A stretch of DNA of 64,000 nt from Rhododendron vialii. Taxonomy: Eukaryota > Streptophyta > Magnoliopsida > Ericales > Ericaceae. The stretch spans positions 35,592,501 through 35,656,500 of the forward strand of contig NC_080559.1 of assembly GCF_030253575.1 (NCBI RefSeq), given 5' to 3'. Below the pieces are notes generated by a model. That model did no database searches. It was given only the letters and a program-made list of their open reading frames with translations, and was not told where the DNA came from. This document shows, in pieces, positions 47,501 to 60,335 of the stretch (position 1 is the stretch's first letter; every line of letters begins with the position of its first letter). A program made the translations under genes and the position numbers.

Positions 47501-50500
47501 ACATTTCCCCTGATTTTGGTTAATATTTCAAAGCTACCCCACTTTCGGGGGAATTTGATGTTGTGCGTGAGAAAACGCGCGTGTCTATACGTTTCTTATC
47601 TCCACAGTTTTTACTTTCTGGGTTAGCAATCCTATGCCATTCTTTTCTTTGGACTGTACTTCTTTGTGGGACCCCAATGTGCCGTTGGGGCCTCCGGGCC
47701 CTACCAATAATATTTTTTTTGATGATTTCTTCAGTTGAAATCATCGTTCAGTTTAGGGGATTCTTTTTAAATTTAATGAACGAGAACTACAATTTAATTA
47801 AAAATTTTAAAGGTTGTGTATAAAATAATATGACCAAGCCAAGCTTTTTTTTGAATAGTTTCTTCCATATTAAAATTTATAATATAAACGAATCAAATTA
47901 CCGAACAAGATACCTATGATCCTACCACACATCCTAATAAAATGCAGGCCACTAAGCCTAATACCTTTTTCACTACTGCCAAACAAAAACGAATATTTGG
48001 GTGTCCACTTACTTAGCGGCCATATAGTCACAACAAGCTTACATGACATTAGCATTTTCACCATTTCAAGAGTAGTTCAATATTCATTTTCAGATATTGT
48101 TGTTTTCTTGAAAAATTAGATTCTTGGAAATTTACTGCCTACATATATTTTGTTTTGGAACCCCTGCCTAGTACCCATTGCTTATGTTACCCCAAAGCAA
48201 ATGATTGGGATTTAAATTAACTGTTTCATCCAAAAGCTCAGTTGTATTGTCAGCAATTATAATTTCTTTTTGTTCAATTTTCTGAGGTTAAAAAGCTGGA
48301 TAATTCCAGGATTTTAATAATTTCCCAAAAAAATTCAAATTAAAAATCATTCAACCATTGTGAACAAATACTTTGGGAGTCAAACTCATAAATTGGCGTC
48401 TCAATCAGTTTGCTAGCAAGTAACTTCTGACTATGGACTAAAGAAATTTATATACAAAGTTATTAATAACGTCAACCCAGTTCTGTCAAAAGGATGAGGA
48501 GTTTAACGAACAAAACCAGTAGTACAGTATTAATTAAGGACTAATCATGATACATTAATTAAGGACTAATCATGATGTATCAGCAAAGTTGATAAACTAA
48601 TTCTTGAGTTAAGTAGTAACAATTCCTACTATACTCCCTCTGTGATGGCCAATTCACTGCAAAGTTTGAACAGAGTGGTCTAGAAGAAGAGTACTGAGCT
48701 GTTTGGTGCCATTTTTTTCTTTCTATTTTACAGGAAAAAGTTCCTATTGAGGAAGTGTTTGAGCAGCTGAAATGCACAAGCGAAGGTTTAAGTTCAGAGG
48801 AAGGGGCCAACAGGCTTCAGATCTTTGGACCAAACAAACTCGAAGAGAAAAAGGTTCCTTTTCTCATTTGCGATCAATGGCTTTTTTTTTTTTTTTTTTT
48901 AATTATCACAAAATCGTAACTTATCACTCAGGTTCTTACGGGTAGAAACTTCATTCTTCTTTTTGGTCTTTCTGGGAAACAGGAAAGCAAGATACTGAAG
49001 TTTCTTGGGTTCATGTGGAATCCGCTCTCGTGGGTGATGGAAATGGCAGCAATAATGGCAATTGCGCTGGCTAATGGCGAAGGAAAGCCTCCGGATTGGC
49101 AGGACTTTGTGGGCATTATTTGCTTGCTTGTGATCAATTCCACCATCAGTTTCATTGAAGAAAACAATGCTGGTAATGCTGCTGCTGCTCTTATGGCTGG
49201 TCTTGCCCCAAAAACTAAGGTACTGAAGTAAATTTTTTTATGTGAATGTACAAGGTGCAACCCTTATGTTTGGTTTGCTTATTTGGGTTTGGAATGGACT
49301 GATTTTTCATTTTTGGTCCACGTTAAAAATTGCAATTGTGAGCTTCAGATTGAAAGAGTTGGACTTGTTTTTTGCTACAAGTGTTTGAATCCCTCGACAA
49401 ATGATGAACTGTAAAACAAACAAGAAGACTACATCTTTTATTATATCTTTACTATAGCTCCCTCAATTTAGTACTATTAGATATGTTTTCGAAATCAACA
49501 TGATAATACTTGTCTAATATGACCACTGTAAGTAATGGGTTTTATAAATTGAGCTCAATAAAAATGACCATTTATTGAAGCAGTTAGCTTTGCTGGTATT
49601 GCATAATATAGGAAGAACCTTCTTTAGCTTATTGGATGGGACTTGTCTCTCTAGGTACTTAGGGATGGTCGATGGAGCGAGCAAGATGCTGCGATTCTGG
49701 TTCCAGGGGACATCATTAGTATCAAATTGGGAGACATCGTCCCAGCCGATGCTCGTCTCCTTGAGGGTGATCCTTTAAAAATTGACCAATCTGCCCTAAC
49801 TGGAGAATCGCTTCCAGTGACCAAAAACCCTTCGGATGAAGTCTTCTCCGGTTCCACTTGCAAACAAGGTGAGATCGAAGCAGTTGTCATCGCCACTGGT
49901 GTCCACACCTTCTTTGGAAAGGCTGCACATCTTGTTGACAGCACAAACCAAGTTGGGCACTTCCAAAAAGTGCTCACTGCAATCGGAAACTTCTGTATTT
50001 GTTCCATTGCGGTTGGAATACTGGTGGAGATTGTTGTTATGTACCCGATTCAAAAAAGGAAGTACAGAGATGGGATTGACAATCTCCTTGTTCTATTAAT
50101 CGGAGGCATTCCCATCGCTATGCCCACCGTTTTGTCTGTGACAATGGCTATTGGGTCACACAGATTGTCACAGCAGGGTGCCATTACCAAGAGAATGACT
50201 GCCATTGAGGAGTTGGCAGGAATGGATGTTCTCTGCAGTGACAAGACCGGAACCCTAACCCTAAACAAACTTTCTGTTGACAAAAGCTTGATTGAAGTTT
50301 TTGCAAAGGGTGTGGATAAAGATCATGTGTTGCTTCTTGCTGCTAGGGCTTCTAGAACTGAAAACCAGGATGCTATTGATGCTGCAATTGTTGGGACGCT
50401 AGCTGATCCAAAGGAGGTACCACTCTTTCTGTTCCTTTGCATTGTGCTTTATTGTAATTTAGACCAAGTTTGGACCAACTTTTTGATGAACCAAAATGAG

Positions 50501-53500
50501 GATAAAGTCATTTCGTCTAGACACAAATTTTGATCTAAAATTGATAAAAGTTACGAAAATATGAGAAAGATGAGGAACGGAAAAGAATGATGGCTTATAT
50601 TAGACTACCATGTAATTCTAGGCACGTGCTGGTGTTAGAGAGGTGCATTTCTTCCCATTCAATCCCGTGGACAAGAGAACTGCTTTAACCTACATTGATG
50701 CAGAGGGAAGATGGCATCGAGCTAGCAAAGGTGCCCCTGAACAGGTACCTTATTTTTCTTGTTTTTCTTTTGGTTGCTTTCTACCTCTTGAAGCAAGAGC
50801 AAATTGATTCATTGTTTAATTATTGGGAAACAGATCTTAACCCTTTGCAATGCCAAGGAAGATTTTAAGAAAAAGGTCCATTCCATAATTGATAAGTTTG
50901 CTGAACGTGGACTCCGGTCATTGGCTGTTTCAAGCCAGGTTTGCAATCCGAACCTTAATGTGTTTATTTTATTTTGTTTTATATTTTCCTATTTCAGTTG
51001 AAAACTTACCCTCTTACTATTGTCTTTTGTTGTGTTTAGGAAGTGCCTGAGAAAACCAAGGAAAGTGCGGGTGGGCCATGGCAATTTGTTGGATTGTTGT
51101 CCCTCTTTGATCCTCCTAGGCATGATAGTGCAGAGACAATCCGCAGGGCTCTGCATCTTGGTGTAAATGTCAAGATGATTACTGGTAACTAAGAAGTGTT
51201 TAGACTCTACTTCTTGTTCATCCTCTTTTCCTTGTTCTTCTTAATTTGATCACTTAGTTCTTGTTTTAATGTCTAGGTGATCAACTTGCCATTGCTAAGG
51301 AGACTGGACGAAGACTTGGCATGGGAACGAACATGTACCCATCTGCTTCTTTACTTGGTAACCACAAGGATGAATCTATAGCTGCCCTTCCAATTGAAGA
51401 ATTGATCGAGAAGGCAGATGGGTTTGCCGGAGTATTTCCAGGTGAGTGTTTTTCATGTACTTGCTGAAGACAAACATGACGTTTACCATCTGGGTTTATT
51501 CTAAGGTTCGGTATCTCCGTTTTCTGACCTATAGAGCATAAATATGAAATCGTGAAGAAATTGCAAGAGAGGAAGCACATATGTGGAATGACAGGAGACG
51601 GTGTGAATGATGCCCCTGCTCTGAAGAAGGCAGACATTGGAATTGCTGTTGCTGATGCTACTGATGCCGCAAGAGGTGCTTCTGACATTGTGCTCACAGA
51701 ACCTGGGCTGAGTGTCATCATCAGTGCTGTGTTGACCAGTAGAGCTATTTTCCAGAGGATGAAGAATTACACAGTTGGTTTCTTTACTTGTTCTTCTTCG
51801 TCTTCTTCTTCATCTTCTTCTTCTTCAGACTATTTAGTATTTCTGCTGAATTTGAATCATGGATTTGCGGAAGGATTACTGGAAAATGGATATGGAAAGA
51901 GGAAAATAAATGTGGTTCCTTCACTTTTTAAACTACTTTTTGATGCCTTTACCTTTTCCTTTCCCTGTCTAAACCTCAGCATAAGTCTGATATATAAACA
52001 CAGCCTTAAGATTTTTACTGGACTGTCTTTAACTAACCTTCAATCATTTTGACAGATATATGCAGTCTCCATAACAATCCGTATAGTGGTAAGTTCACTT
52101 TGTCCGTCTAAGCAATGTAACTGCTATTTTGATGCTATGGATAATCACTAATCTATTTTCTTTTCTCTCTCTTTCATCGCCATGTTGCAGTTTGGGTTTA
52201 TGTTTATCGCCTTGATATGGAAGTTCGACTTTTCTCCGTTCATGGTTTTGATCATTGCTATTCTAAACGATGGTGAGGCTTCATTTTCTATTTTTCGGGA
52301 ATAATATGCCGCTCATAATCTGTTGTTTACGAGTTCTGACCCAGTGTGTAACTACGTACTTAAAGGAACCATAATGACAATATCGAAGGATCGGGTGAAG
52401 CCATCTCCTCTGCCAGATAGCTGGAAACTGAATGAGATCTTTGCTACTGGTATAGTTCTTGGAAGTTACTTAGCATTGATGACAGTGATATTTTTTTGGG
52501 CAATGAAGGATACTGACTTCTTCCCGGTAGGAAACAGCTTTCTAATATTTATTCTCAAGTACCTTATTTTCTTCCATTGATGGTTTTCTTGGGACCTAAC
52601 TTTCATTTTTTTTTTCGTGGTCCAGGATAAATTTGGTGTAAGGCCATTAAAGGATAGCAAAAATGAAATGATGGCTGCTCTATACCTGCAAGTGAGTATT
52701 GTGAGTCAGGCTCTGATATTTGTCACTCGATCTCGCAGCTGGTCCTTTATTGAACGCCCTGGAGCGTTACTGATGGGTGCCTTCATGATTGCGCAACTGG
52801 TAAGCATTGTATTCATCAACAGTTTTACGTACACATATAAACACCACAAAATTACATACAGAACGCTAGCATGGCTGTGGGCCCCACAAACAGCAGGATC
52901 CAAACCCATGCGAGTGTCTGTACTTTCTTTAGCTGGTTTCTATGTTCCTAACTTTTTAAGCCAACCGCGGCTCATGTTCTCATGTAGTAGTTTATTCAGT
53001 ATATTATGAAGAATAAAGTCTCTTAATGGCATGTATTAAGTTCCCAAGTAAAATGATCTTTTTCAGGTGGCGACTCTGATAGCGGTCTACGCGAACTGGG
53101 GATTCGCTAAAATTAAAGGATGTGGTTGGGGATGGGCTGGTGTTATTTGGGTTTACAGCATTGTCTTCTATGTGCCACTTGACGTGATGAAGTTCGCCAT
53201 TCGGTATATCTTAAGTGGCAAGGCTTGGAACAACTTGTTAGATAACAAGGTATTTCACCTTTACAAATGTTTTCTTGGATGGGAAGTCCTCTCTTTGTTG
53301 TTTATATAAACTTCCTTCTCTGAAATTAATGGTCAAGTAACCTGTTCTGAATATTTCAGACTGCTTTCACCTCAAAGAAAGATTACGGCAAGGAGGAGAG
53401 GGAAGCTCAATGGGCACTTGCTCAAAGGACATTACATGGGCTTCAGCCACCAGAAACCTCTAGTGTCTTCAACGATAAAAGCAGCTACAGAGAACTGTCA

Positions 53501-53951
53501 GAAATCGCTGAACAAGCTAAGAGGAGAGCTGAGGTTGCAAGGTAATTAACTAAGTTGCCATTCTATTAGCCTTTGTATTGTCATTTGATATGCCTAGGAG
53601 CTGAAAAGTGATAGAATGTCCTTTTGTTTCCTTCATAACATTTCTAGCAGCGGCAACTGGCAAGGCTAGAATTGTGATTGTTATTTGTTAAGAATTGACC
53701 CCTATTTGATTATTTTTCAAAGACTTGAGTGGGTCGAAAATTTCATATAAATGCCCATAATTTAGTCCGCTCAGTTGAACCCACTGAGAGATATGCAGCT
53801 CCATCCAAGTACACGTTTTTGTCTAAAAATGATGTGTTAATGCTGTGGTTGTAGGCTTCGGGAGCTTCATACGCTCAAGGGACATGTGGAGTCAGTGGTG
53901 AAGCTGAAAGGGCTGGACATTGATACCATCCAGCAGCATTACACAGTTTGA
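44589..53951 (+). CDS. AHA: Plasma-membrane H+-ATPase, P3A-type, PMA4/AHA4-like (16 exons)
   Basis: Electrogenic proton pump that energises the plasma membrane. Exons: 44589-44639, 48734-48853, 48983-49219, 49655-50416, 50622-50744, 50834-50938, 51040-51184, 51277-51441, 51535-51773, 52056-52088, 52191-52272, 52366-52526, 52626-52799, 53067-53249, 53360-53541 and 53855-53951. All are GT-AG with consistent phases: 952 codons, the usual family length. Seen: actuator TGES (185-188), phosphorylated D332 in DKTGTLT, hinge [10 protein letters not shown] (from 590), the proton-binding Asp D687 in ILNDGTIM, and a C-terminal autoinhibitory region ending HYTV. T951 is the site whose phosphorylation recruits 14-3-3. 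The N-terminus ([20 protein letters not shown]) and the DTIQQHYTV end place it with the PMA4/AHA4/AHA11 subfamily. No broken motif was found. Confidence 0.97.
45932..46244. mobile_element. PIF/Harbinger (Tourist-like) MITE in H+-ATPase intron 1
   Basis: TTA flanks both ends (45929-45931 and 46245-46247). TIRs are GGGTCTCTTTGGAAATTG and the complement of GGGTTTGTTTGGAACTTG. The centre is a CA/TG-rich inverted repeat. Confidence 0.85.
47268..47398. repeat. Inverted repeat in H+-ATPase intron 1, possible MITE
   Basis: The complement of TTTAATATTCACACTC recurs as GGGTGAATATTAAAA, around TTAGTGTTAAAAGTATATGTAA. A similar arrangement is seen near 28625-28760. No TSD was resolved. Confidence 0.45.
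48530..48582. repeat. Short tandem duplication in H+-ATPase intron 1
   Basis: TTAATTAAGGACTAATCATG is repeated twice in tandem with a period of about 26 bp. Confidence 0.8.
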
Positions 53952-54898
53952 AATATTCCATCAAATACTAACCGTGAGGGGAAGGGCTGCGGACCCAAGA
54001 AAAACCTAATCATGAAGAAGGGAATTCCTTCACTAGCTAGAAAATAGGAACCTTTCTGTCCCGTAAATTTCCATATCTGTCTACCTTTTACTCTCTTTTG
54101 TATTTCAAGTGGCCAGAGAAAACATTGTGCTTGGCTTCTTTATATTTTATGCTGAGCAAATTATGAGCGTATCTTCTAAAATTGTTTATTTTGCTGCATT
54201 CTGTTTTTATCCTTGCTCTCTCTCATATGCCTTGGCATTTTTTTTCCCCTGTCCGGCTACTACTTTGGAGCATGCCACTTTTGAAGTGTTTGCTTATGTA
54301 GTTGCAAGACAAAATTAGACTTATGTGTGATTTTCCTGGTTGGTTGGTTGATTGATTCTTTCTGGTTGGTTGGAACTTGGAAGTATAGCATTTGAATAAG
54401 AGACCATGAACAATTCTGATCATTGATGCGGGTCCGGGAGAGGTCCAAAAAGGCCCAAAATTGGATTGGACTTGACACAAACAAAATAGTTGAAGTATAG
54501 AACGTTTGCGCAGAAAGAAACTATTCAAAGCTTTTTTGTCCTCTGTTTCTTGGCCTGGGAATTCACACCCACGTAAGGTACACATACATACACATCGGTG
54601 TTGGGAAATTGAATCCCCAAGACCCAGTGATGATACGCACAAATTATACAACGAAATATACGTGAAACCCTACAGGACGGAACTAGGGTTTTACTTCAAC
54701 TCCTGCGACACGAACGCTGATTGAACTTGTTATAGCACGCTTTATGCTCGATTCGATCGTACCTTACGATCTTCCCTTATACCTTCCTTGAATCATGTGA
54801 TTGTTTGTTCTCTCTCACATCTCACTTTTCTAATCTCGTGAGACCTAGAGAACAAAGGTGGTATATTTATAGGGTTAGGGCAGGAACCTTTGGAGAAA
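53952..54898. other. 3' flank of the H+-ATPase gene
   Basis: Holds the 3' UTR; no clear AATAAA site could be assigned. Open frames around 54109-54724 have no recognised family. Confidence 0.45.
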
Positions 54899-54907
54899 TA
54901 AATTAGG

Positions 54908-55230
54908 GGGGCGACTATTCGCAACCCCGTATTTTCTTTCTTAGCTTATTACATTTCGGTAAATAGTTGTTGAAAATCATATATAACATTTCGGTAAATA
55001 GCTGTTGAAAACAAGATTATATTTCGGTAACTACATGTCGAAAATATGTTCAACCTTCGGTAAACAACTGCCGAACATACATTTTCGGTAAATAGCTGTT
55101 GAAAAAAATATTATATTTCGGTAATTGTATGCTGAAAATGTATCTCAATTTTGGTAACTAACTGTCAAGTATAATTGAAAATTTTTAACGGGCTAAGGGA
55201 GAAAATACGGGGCTGCGAATAATCGCTCCC
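54908..55230. mobile_element. Mutator-type MITE with internal palindromic repeats, 323 bp
   Basis: TAAATTAGG at 54899-54907 and 55231-55239 is a perfect 9-bp TSD. TIRs: GGGGCGACTATTCGCAACCC with CGTATTTTCT beyond, mirrored at the right by AGAAAATACGGGGCTGCGAA. The interior is six to seven diverged units of the form TTCGGTAA-N-TGTTGAAAA, each a rough palindrome (best: TTCGGTAAACAACTGCCGAA near 55056). Confidence 0.9.
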
Positions 55231-55239
55231 TAAATTAGG

Positions 55240-56353
55240 CTCCTTGTTTAAATAAGAAATCATAATCTCACAATGATTCTATTTCTTATTACACAAATTA
55301 CAATTCACCCATTACAGAATTATAATTGCACTCTCGTCTTTATTTCAATTTTATTTTAAGCTCCATGTTATTAAATACTTATTAATATTCCCATGTTAAG
55401 ATTATAAATACCTGTTGATTAAAATAAATTACTAACGATCAGAAAATGTATTTACGTGTAAAGTGAAAGTGAAATAAACCAAACTATTCAATGCTTGACT
55501 TAAGATACCAAAATTGATAACCAGACCTATATTTGATCCTTGTTTTTCAACAGCAAAATGAATGTCATGTCCTTTCTCAATGACAAAAGTAATTAGCTCA
55601 AAATGAGGGGCCTGAATCCAGTCTAATTGCTCCGGATCAATTCAATCCATTTGGTGCATTCGAGCCATTTGGACGGCTTAGATTTAAAGGGGTGTCAAAA
55701 ATACTCTCTTTAAATCTGAACTGTTCAAAACACTTTCGAATTGCTCCGATGCACCCAAATGGACCGAATTGGTTTGGAACAAATGGACCGGATCCGAGCC
55801 CAAAATGAGAGCCTCCCAAATGCGTCTATATGCACATACATGTTGCTTTCAAAGTCAAGCACCAAAAATATTGAACGAAATTAATACTACTAAAATATCT
55901 CATAATATCAAACAGCTTAGGATTCGGTGACCAAGCGTTTCTGGCTATTATGTTTGATCACTTGGATACTTGGATAAATAATCATGTGCGGGCGTGCTAG
56001 AAAAGAATATAAATCTATCATTTTCAGATTAACTCAATAATAACTAACTTAATCAGGCAATTGTGATTATCTGTTCGATTACCTCATGAAGAGGATTTTT
56101 CTAAAAATGTATCAATCAAACTGAATTGAAAACACTTCAATCAACGAAATCAAAAAAAATAACTGAATATAAACCCGCTTGAATTTAATCAAAATTAAAT
56201 TTATACACAATTAATCTTAAGATCTCAACAAGGAAAGACAGATAGATGCAAGATAACTTGAATTCAATTGAAAGCAAACTTACATCAGAATAAGTCTTCG
56301 AACTTGCAAAATGCTAAACTACAATTAACTAATAGCTACTTCGAACTAATTCC
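55240..56353. other. AT-rich intergenic DNA with a weak inverted repeat
   Basis: At about 55628-55800, GCTCCGGATCAATTCAATCC-type sequence returns in diverged reverse complement around a TTTAAA-rich centre, perhaps an old MITE. No gene was seen. Confidence 0.4.
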
Positions 56354-56356
56354 TAA

Positions 56357-57118
56357 GAGCATCCACAATAGTATAATCAAAACAAAAAAGTTGCTAATGT
56401 TAGCAACATTTGCTCAAAAAAGAGCTCACATTGTAATAACCAACTTAGCAACCTCTATGCAACTCATCAAATTTTGGCACTTGGATAATCAAAACTAACA
56501 ACTTTTTGTCAATAATCAAATTTAATTGTCCCCACATTTTTTTAATCACGTATACCATCATTACAAAAAAAATCTTATCTCTCTTCCATTTTCAACATAT
56601 TTCTAAGAAAAATACTTTTAAAAACAGTTTTTATTTTTTTGCAAAAATGGTTTTTTTCAAAACTGTTTTTTATTAAAACTGTTTTTTTTTTGCAAAAACA
56701 GTTTATTGCAAAACAGTTTTTCTATTAAAACTTTTTTTTTCAAAAACTGTTCTTTTGAAAAAAAAAAAGAGAAACTTTTTATTCTTAAATCTTTTTTTTA
56801 TTCAAAAACTGTTTTTCTTTAATTTTTTCACCAAAAACTCCTTTTTTTTTTAAAAAAAATCATAGGTTTCAAAAAACTATTTTTTCTTTTTCTAATAACC
56901 TGTTTTATTAGTTTGAAAACTATTTTAAAAAATTATTTTCTATGTCACAATTTCTAGATTTTTATATGTTGAAAAAGTGATGTGGCAAGTTTTGGTTAGT
57001 CAATTTTGATTGTACCATTATGGACTTCTACATTGCTAGCAACCCCTTAAATGAATAACCAAAAAATGATATGACAATTTTTGATTATCTACTTTTAATT
57101 ATTCCACTGTGGATGCTC
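56357..57118. mobile_element. PIF/Harbinger-type MITE, copy 2 of the GAGCATCCACAAT family
   Basis: TAA flanks (56354-56356 and 57119-57121). Ends are GAGCATCCACAATAG and the complement GAGCATCCACAGTGG. It matches the copy at 10806-11360 at both ends, but the middle (about 56570-56950) is different: A/T-rich with repeated AAAACAGTTTTT-like words. Confidence 0.88.
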
Positions 57119-57121
57119 TAA

Positions 57122-60100
57122 GTCCTAAACTACTTTAGATTTTAGATTTCTGAGCAACCATTTTAGTGTATGGATTGTCAGATGATGATAAGATTTGTCC
57201 AGGCCCTTCTTCTTCAACTGCCTCTTCTATTTATAGACAAAGGGCTTGTTCATCTTCTTGTTCACCACATTTTCCTTTGAGCGCCAAAACCCTTCTTTCA
57301 AACTTGACTCGAAATGTTTGGTTTCCCTCCAAGAACATAACTGCCTTCAATCTGATTTGACTTGGTTCTTCAGCAAACTCCTTCACTTCCCCCGTTCGTT
57401 GTTGTAAAACGTGGTTGAATGTATTGATCGTGGGCTCCCTTATTCCTGTGCAACATGGATTAATGCTTCGAAATGGTTTTTATGAACAGATATTCGTTTT
57501 CCAACTGCTTTTCCTACTCCTCTTAAATAAGAATCAGTTTCGCTTGGCTTTTTAAAGGTTGTTTTTGGGTTGGGAGTTGCGTGGCAGAAGGCAGAAGGGG
57601 GGTGTGGTGTGGTGTGGACATTTGTTTTTGGGTTTCACTTGGTTAGTGGGCTGCGTGGCAGCAAGGGGGGGTGCACATCTGCTGGTGATGTGTTCCTGTT
57701 CTGTTGTACATTGTAGGGTACGTGGCGTGATAGGAGGAGAAATTTCTAGAATGGAGAACACGTACACCTTCTCAACTCCCACACATACCTGCTTCTTGGC
57801 CTTCGCCATCTCCCCCTCTCCTTCTCTCTCTCTCTCTCTCTCTGCACTCGATTGTATACCAGAACAGTCCAAATCTCCGGCCACAACTTACCCCGAAAAA
57901 AAATCTCCGGCCACATACACAGCCATTGCCATGCCGGTGCGTAACTCGCTCTCTCTCTTTTGCATGGATTCTCCTTATCTCTCACTCTTGCATCATCTCC
58001 CTCTCTCTCCCTCTCTCTGTCTTTCTCTCACACTGATTCTTTGCAGATGTTTAGCATAGAGCTGATTGCATTTCAGATCTACTCTTTTAGGTTACAGTTT
58101 TTGGTAAGTTCTCTTAGATGATTTCGGTTGTACAATTTGGTTAAGAACTTTAGCTATCGTAATCTTTACTTCTGATTGACTTCGGTTACTTTAAATCTGC
58201 TGAAATTTTCCTCCCGAAGGAATGGATTGTTTGTTAAATTTTGATTTCCTACTTTGTGTAGATTTCAATTTGTAGTGCAGGAAAATTTATGAAAAGTAAT
58301 GGAGTATTTGTTGTGATAAATTGAAATCTAAAAATCAACAAACATGTGATTTGTGCATGTTAAGATTAATAATCTCACGGACTCAATTAAAAAAAATGTT
58401 ATGATGCTCTTCGTGTGGTTTTTATACGATGTGATGATTATTTATGGTTTGTTTTATCCTTTACAGTTTGTTTATCAATCAAGTAAAAGCTTTGGCTTTT
58501 ATCGTTAACTTCGAGTTTTGCCATCGAATACAAGGTCGGTGTTTGTGTTCCATGATGACCTACGACTATTGAGATATCAGTCCCTTCTTTGTCCTCATCC
58601 CTGCAAGTATGCATGCCTAGGTAAGGGAGTTCTTCTCTAAATTCATTACTCATTTTGTGTTGAGTGTGTTCCAAATTAATGGTTTGTGACCTAACTACTA
58701 GAAATCACACAAGGTATACATATTTTTTGTGGGTGTTAATCTTTTCTGGTTGTAGATCTACGGATTTCTTTGAATTTTGTTTCTATATATCTGATTTGCC
58801 TGTTTTGTATGTGCTTGTTAGTGTTAATTTCTCTGGGTATTGATTCTTATTGTGATTGTTGGTATTGATTTTGCAGAAAGGTAAAGTTGGTTATATGGTT
58901 CTTCGGTTGGTGTGTGAGAAGAGAGGGGAGGAAAAAAGGTCAAGCAGAAAAGAAGAATTGAAGGAACGAATTTGGGTTATTGAATCGTGATTTGCTTCTC
59001 TTGGTAAGATGTTACTCTACATGCAAGTTTGATACCAATTATTAGTTTCAGTGGTTTGATTTTCCAGGATCTATAATGAAACCATCATAACTTGGGTTAA
59101 GAAATTATGTAGTTAGATTTGGTGAAAATTGCTAAAACTTAACTTGAAAGTGCAGAACCTATGGATTTTGACTAAAAATACGTTGGTAGTATAAGTTACC
59201 CACTGAATTGGTTGTTCAAGAGCTCAAAATATACCTTAGTTGTGCTGAAACTTGGGACTTGAATATGAAATTAGTTGACTAATTACTGCAATCATGTTGG
59301 GTATTCCAGAAAATGTGTTTTTATACGCTGAAAGTTATTGGTGCCTAAATTGCTGAAATTGTTGAAAAGCTGTTTCTACACCTTCACTAATCCTCACTAC
59401 CTTTTTTACCTGGTACATGTATTCTTTTCCTCCTCTGCTTCTTCCATGTAAACTGTTCTCTCATTATGTAATAAGAGAAGTTAAGATTCAGATCGCCATT
59501 CAAAAGATAGCATGTAGATGTATTCTCCATTTCAGAGCATGCATGTTTATGTGATCTTTTTTATTTTTATTTCATTATCACATAAACTGAGTTCATGCAT
59601 ATAGTATTTATTCGTACCATGCATGTTATTTTATAGTTATTAGAATGTCTCCATTCATACATACACATATAAGAGAAAGTACAGAAAACTGCACTAAGGG
59701 AAAACCACACAAAACTGCACTACGGAAAAATTGCATTGCTAACTGTTATGTTAAAAGGAAAAAAAAGAAGGAAAAATTGCATTGGTAACTGTTATGTTAA
59801 ACTACCTTGGTATATATGTTTAACTGTTATGTTTAAAAAAATCTCCCTTTTTTTCTCTGTGAGAAAAAATAGGACTTCCTTACTTTCTAATTCTACTACT
59901 TAAGTCTTCATGTTCTAACTCTATGCCCTAAGCTTTAGAATTGCAGAGTGGTAACATTATTTGCCCTAAGAATTCTCTCTTGAGTCCTGTGTTTTACATA
60001 TAACTACTGTAAAAAAACCTCTGGATTTTGTTTTGTTGCAGATCCTTCACTTTGCTCATTTACGCTAATCTTATTCGTTACTTCTGTTACCACACAATTC

Positions 60101-60335
60101 CAGTCCATGAAAATACCATGTCTTGAGATGATGGATGTTTGAAGAAGCCAGGGATATCTGCTATGTTTTCTGCATTGATCTAATTTTGAATTTTGTCCAG
60201 CAAAATTTCCTTTAGATCATGCATGTTTGTAACTGTTCTTTTGACATATATGTAAGAAAACTCTCATTGCCAACACAAACCACACCACCTAATCAAACAA
60301 CTGACAAAACATACTGAAATCTCCCTAATTTGCAG
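57122..60335. other. Intergenic DNA, possibly Helitron body in its right part
   Basis: A GT-rich then CT-rich leader-like region (57560-58030) is followed by AT-rich DNA. No exon chain or family could be recognised. The 5' end of the Helitron whose 3' end is at 61511 may lie here. Confidence 0.35.

Noticed and set aside
51774..52052. Ser-rich continuation of the H+-ATPase frame
   Set aside because: Intron read-through from the donor at 51774. The CTT/CTTC repeat is an intronic pyrimidine tract, and the conserved [11 protein letters not shown] exon follows at 52056.
59654..59720. Candidate Helitron 5' end (TCTCCATTCATACATAC)
   Set aside because: The base before TC is G rather than A, and nothing else supports it; the 5' end is left undetermined.
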